A stretch of DNA of 5,851 nt from Candidatus Avelusimicrobium facis (GTDB taxonomy: Bacteria > Elusimicrobiota > Elusimicrobia > Elusimicrobiales > Elusimicrobiaceae): assembly GCA_900762815.1 (NCBI GenBank), contig CAAFHX010000088.1, positions 1 through 5,851 of the forward strand, read 5' to 3'. A program made the position numbers and the translations under genes. Under the pieces are notes generated by a model that had not been told where the DNA came from, ran no database searches, and was given only the letters and a program-made list of their open reading frames with translations. The stretch's first letter is position 1. Each line of letters begins with the position of its first letter. Below, piece by piece: positions 5,559 through 5,851 of this stretch.

Positions 5559-5851
5559 ATGGTAATGAAAAAAAACAGCAAGGACGCTTTGACCGCGGCC
5601 GAAATTAAAGAAATCAAAAAGCATTTGGAAGAGCTCAAAGCCGACGCGGAAAAGCGCCTTAAAGACAAAAAAAATATGGATATGCCCGAAAACGAAGTGG
5701 GCGACCCGATTGACGTGGCCAGCCAAAGCCTGGACAAGGAAATTTTGTTTGAACTTTCCGGCAATTCCCACAACACCATCGGGCAAATAGAAGCCGCCTT
5801 GCGCAAAATTGAAAAGGGCATTTACGGCCGCTGCGAGCTGTGCCGCCAGCC
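5559..5851 (+). CDS. DksA/TraR family zinc-finger protein, N-terminal part
   Basis: The frame is open from the ATG at 5559 to the window edge: 97 residues, C-terminus missing. A Lys/Glu-rich, coiled-coil-prone N-terminus (about 13-37) leads to VGDPIDVASQSLDKEILFEL and then IEAALRKIEKGIYGRCELC. The DPIDVA segment (49-54) aligns with the coiled-coil tip of E. coli DksA, whose acidic residues Asp71 and Asp74 and Ala76 correspond to Asp49, Asp52 and Ala54 here. Cys92 and Cys95 are the first CxxC of the C4 zinc finger; the second pair would lie outside the window. By family knowledge such proteins enter the RNA polymerase secondary channel and modulate initiation, often with ppGpp. Whether this one is a true DksA or a shorter TraR/YbiI-like paralogue cannot be told. 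The start at 5559 is preferred over the in-frame ATG at 5565 because AAGGAG (5545-5550) is 8 bases away. The gene has a plausible promoter of its own. Confidence 0.92.
   Translation, partial: MVMKKNSKDALTAAEIKEIKKHLEELKADAEKRLKDKKNMDMPENEVGDPIDVASQSLDKEILFELSGNSHNTIGQIEAALRKIEKGIYGRCELCRQ

Noticed and set aside
5427..5821. Two minus-strand reading frames opposite the DksA-like gene
   Set aside because: They overlap a clearly conserved DksA/TraR frame on the plus strand. The Cys-containing tail CKCSGGCG is suggestive of metal binding but lies in the intergenic part with no start or ribosome binding site of its own.

Overview
The window reads as ordinary chromosomal sequence from a Gram-negative-type bacterium. 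The codon style, the many short monocistronic genes and the type IV pilin with a KQG/FFLIELLVVVLIIGILAA N-terminus all resemble gut members of the phylum Elusimicrobiota. That placement is inference from recall, not a search result. No phage, plasmid, transposase, CRISPR array or toxin-antitoxin module is visible. I did not find a convincing undescribed multi-gene system; the unusual content lies in the intergenic regions.

Left part (1-859): the 5' end of a type IV pilin-like gene on the minus strand, cut by the window edge, with its promoter. This is followed by about 690 bases without a gene. That spacer holds three dispersed copies of a 32-base hairpin repeat (one inverted, one with a compensatory base-pair change), an AT-rich stretch and two terminator-like hairpins behind the next gene.

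Middle (860-3585): typA/bipA, a ribosome-associated translational GTPase, on the minus strand. Its leader holds a minus-strand intrinsic terminator just upstream of the start codon and a competing hairpin. Diverging from it is a 206-residue multi-pass membrane protein of unknown function (YWxYKxW and SPLWRA motifs). This gene appears to be transcribed leaderlessly: its TATAAT box lies 6 bases before the ATG. A 12-bp terminator hairpin closes it and faces the end of the next gene.

Right part (3586-5851): a complete MsbA-like half-size ABC exporter on the minus strand. Diverging from it on the plus strand is the 5' part of a DksA/TraR-type zinc-finger gene that runs off the window. Each gene seems to be its own transcription unit. 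There is no obvious shared pathway, although TypA and a DksA-like factor are both associated with stress and growth control of translation and transcription.
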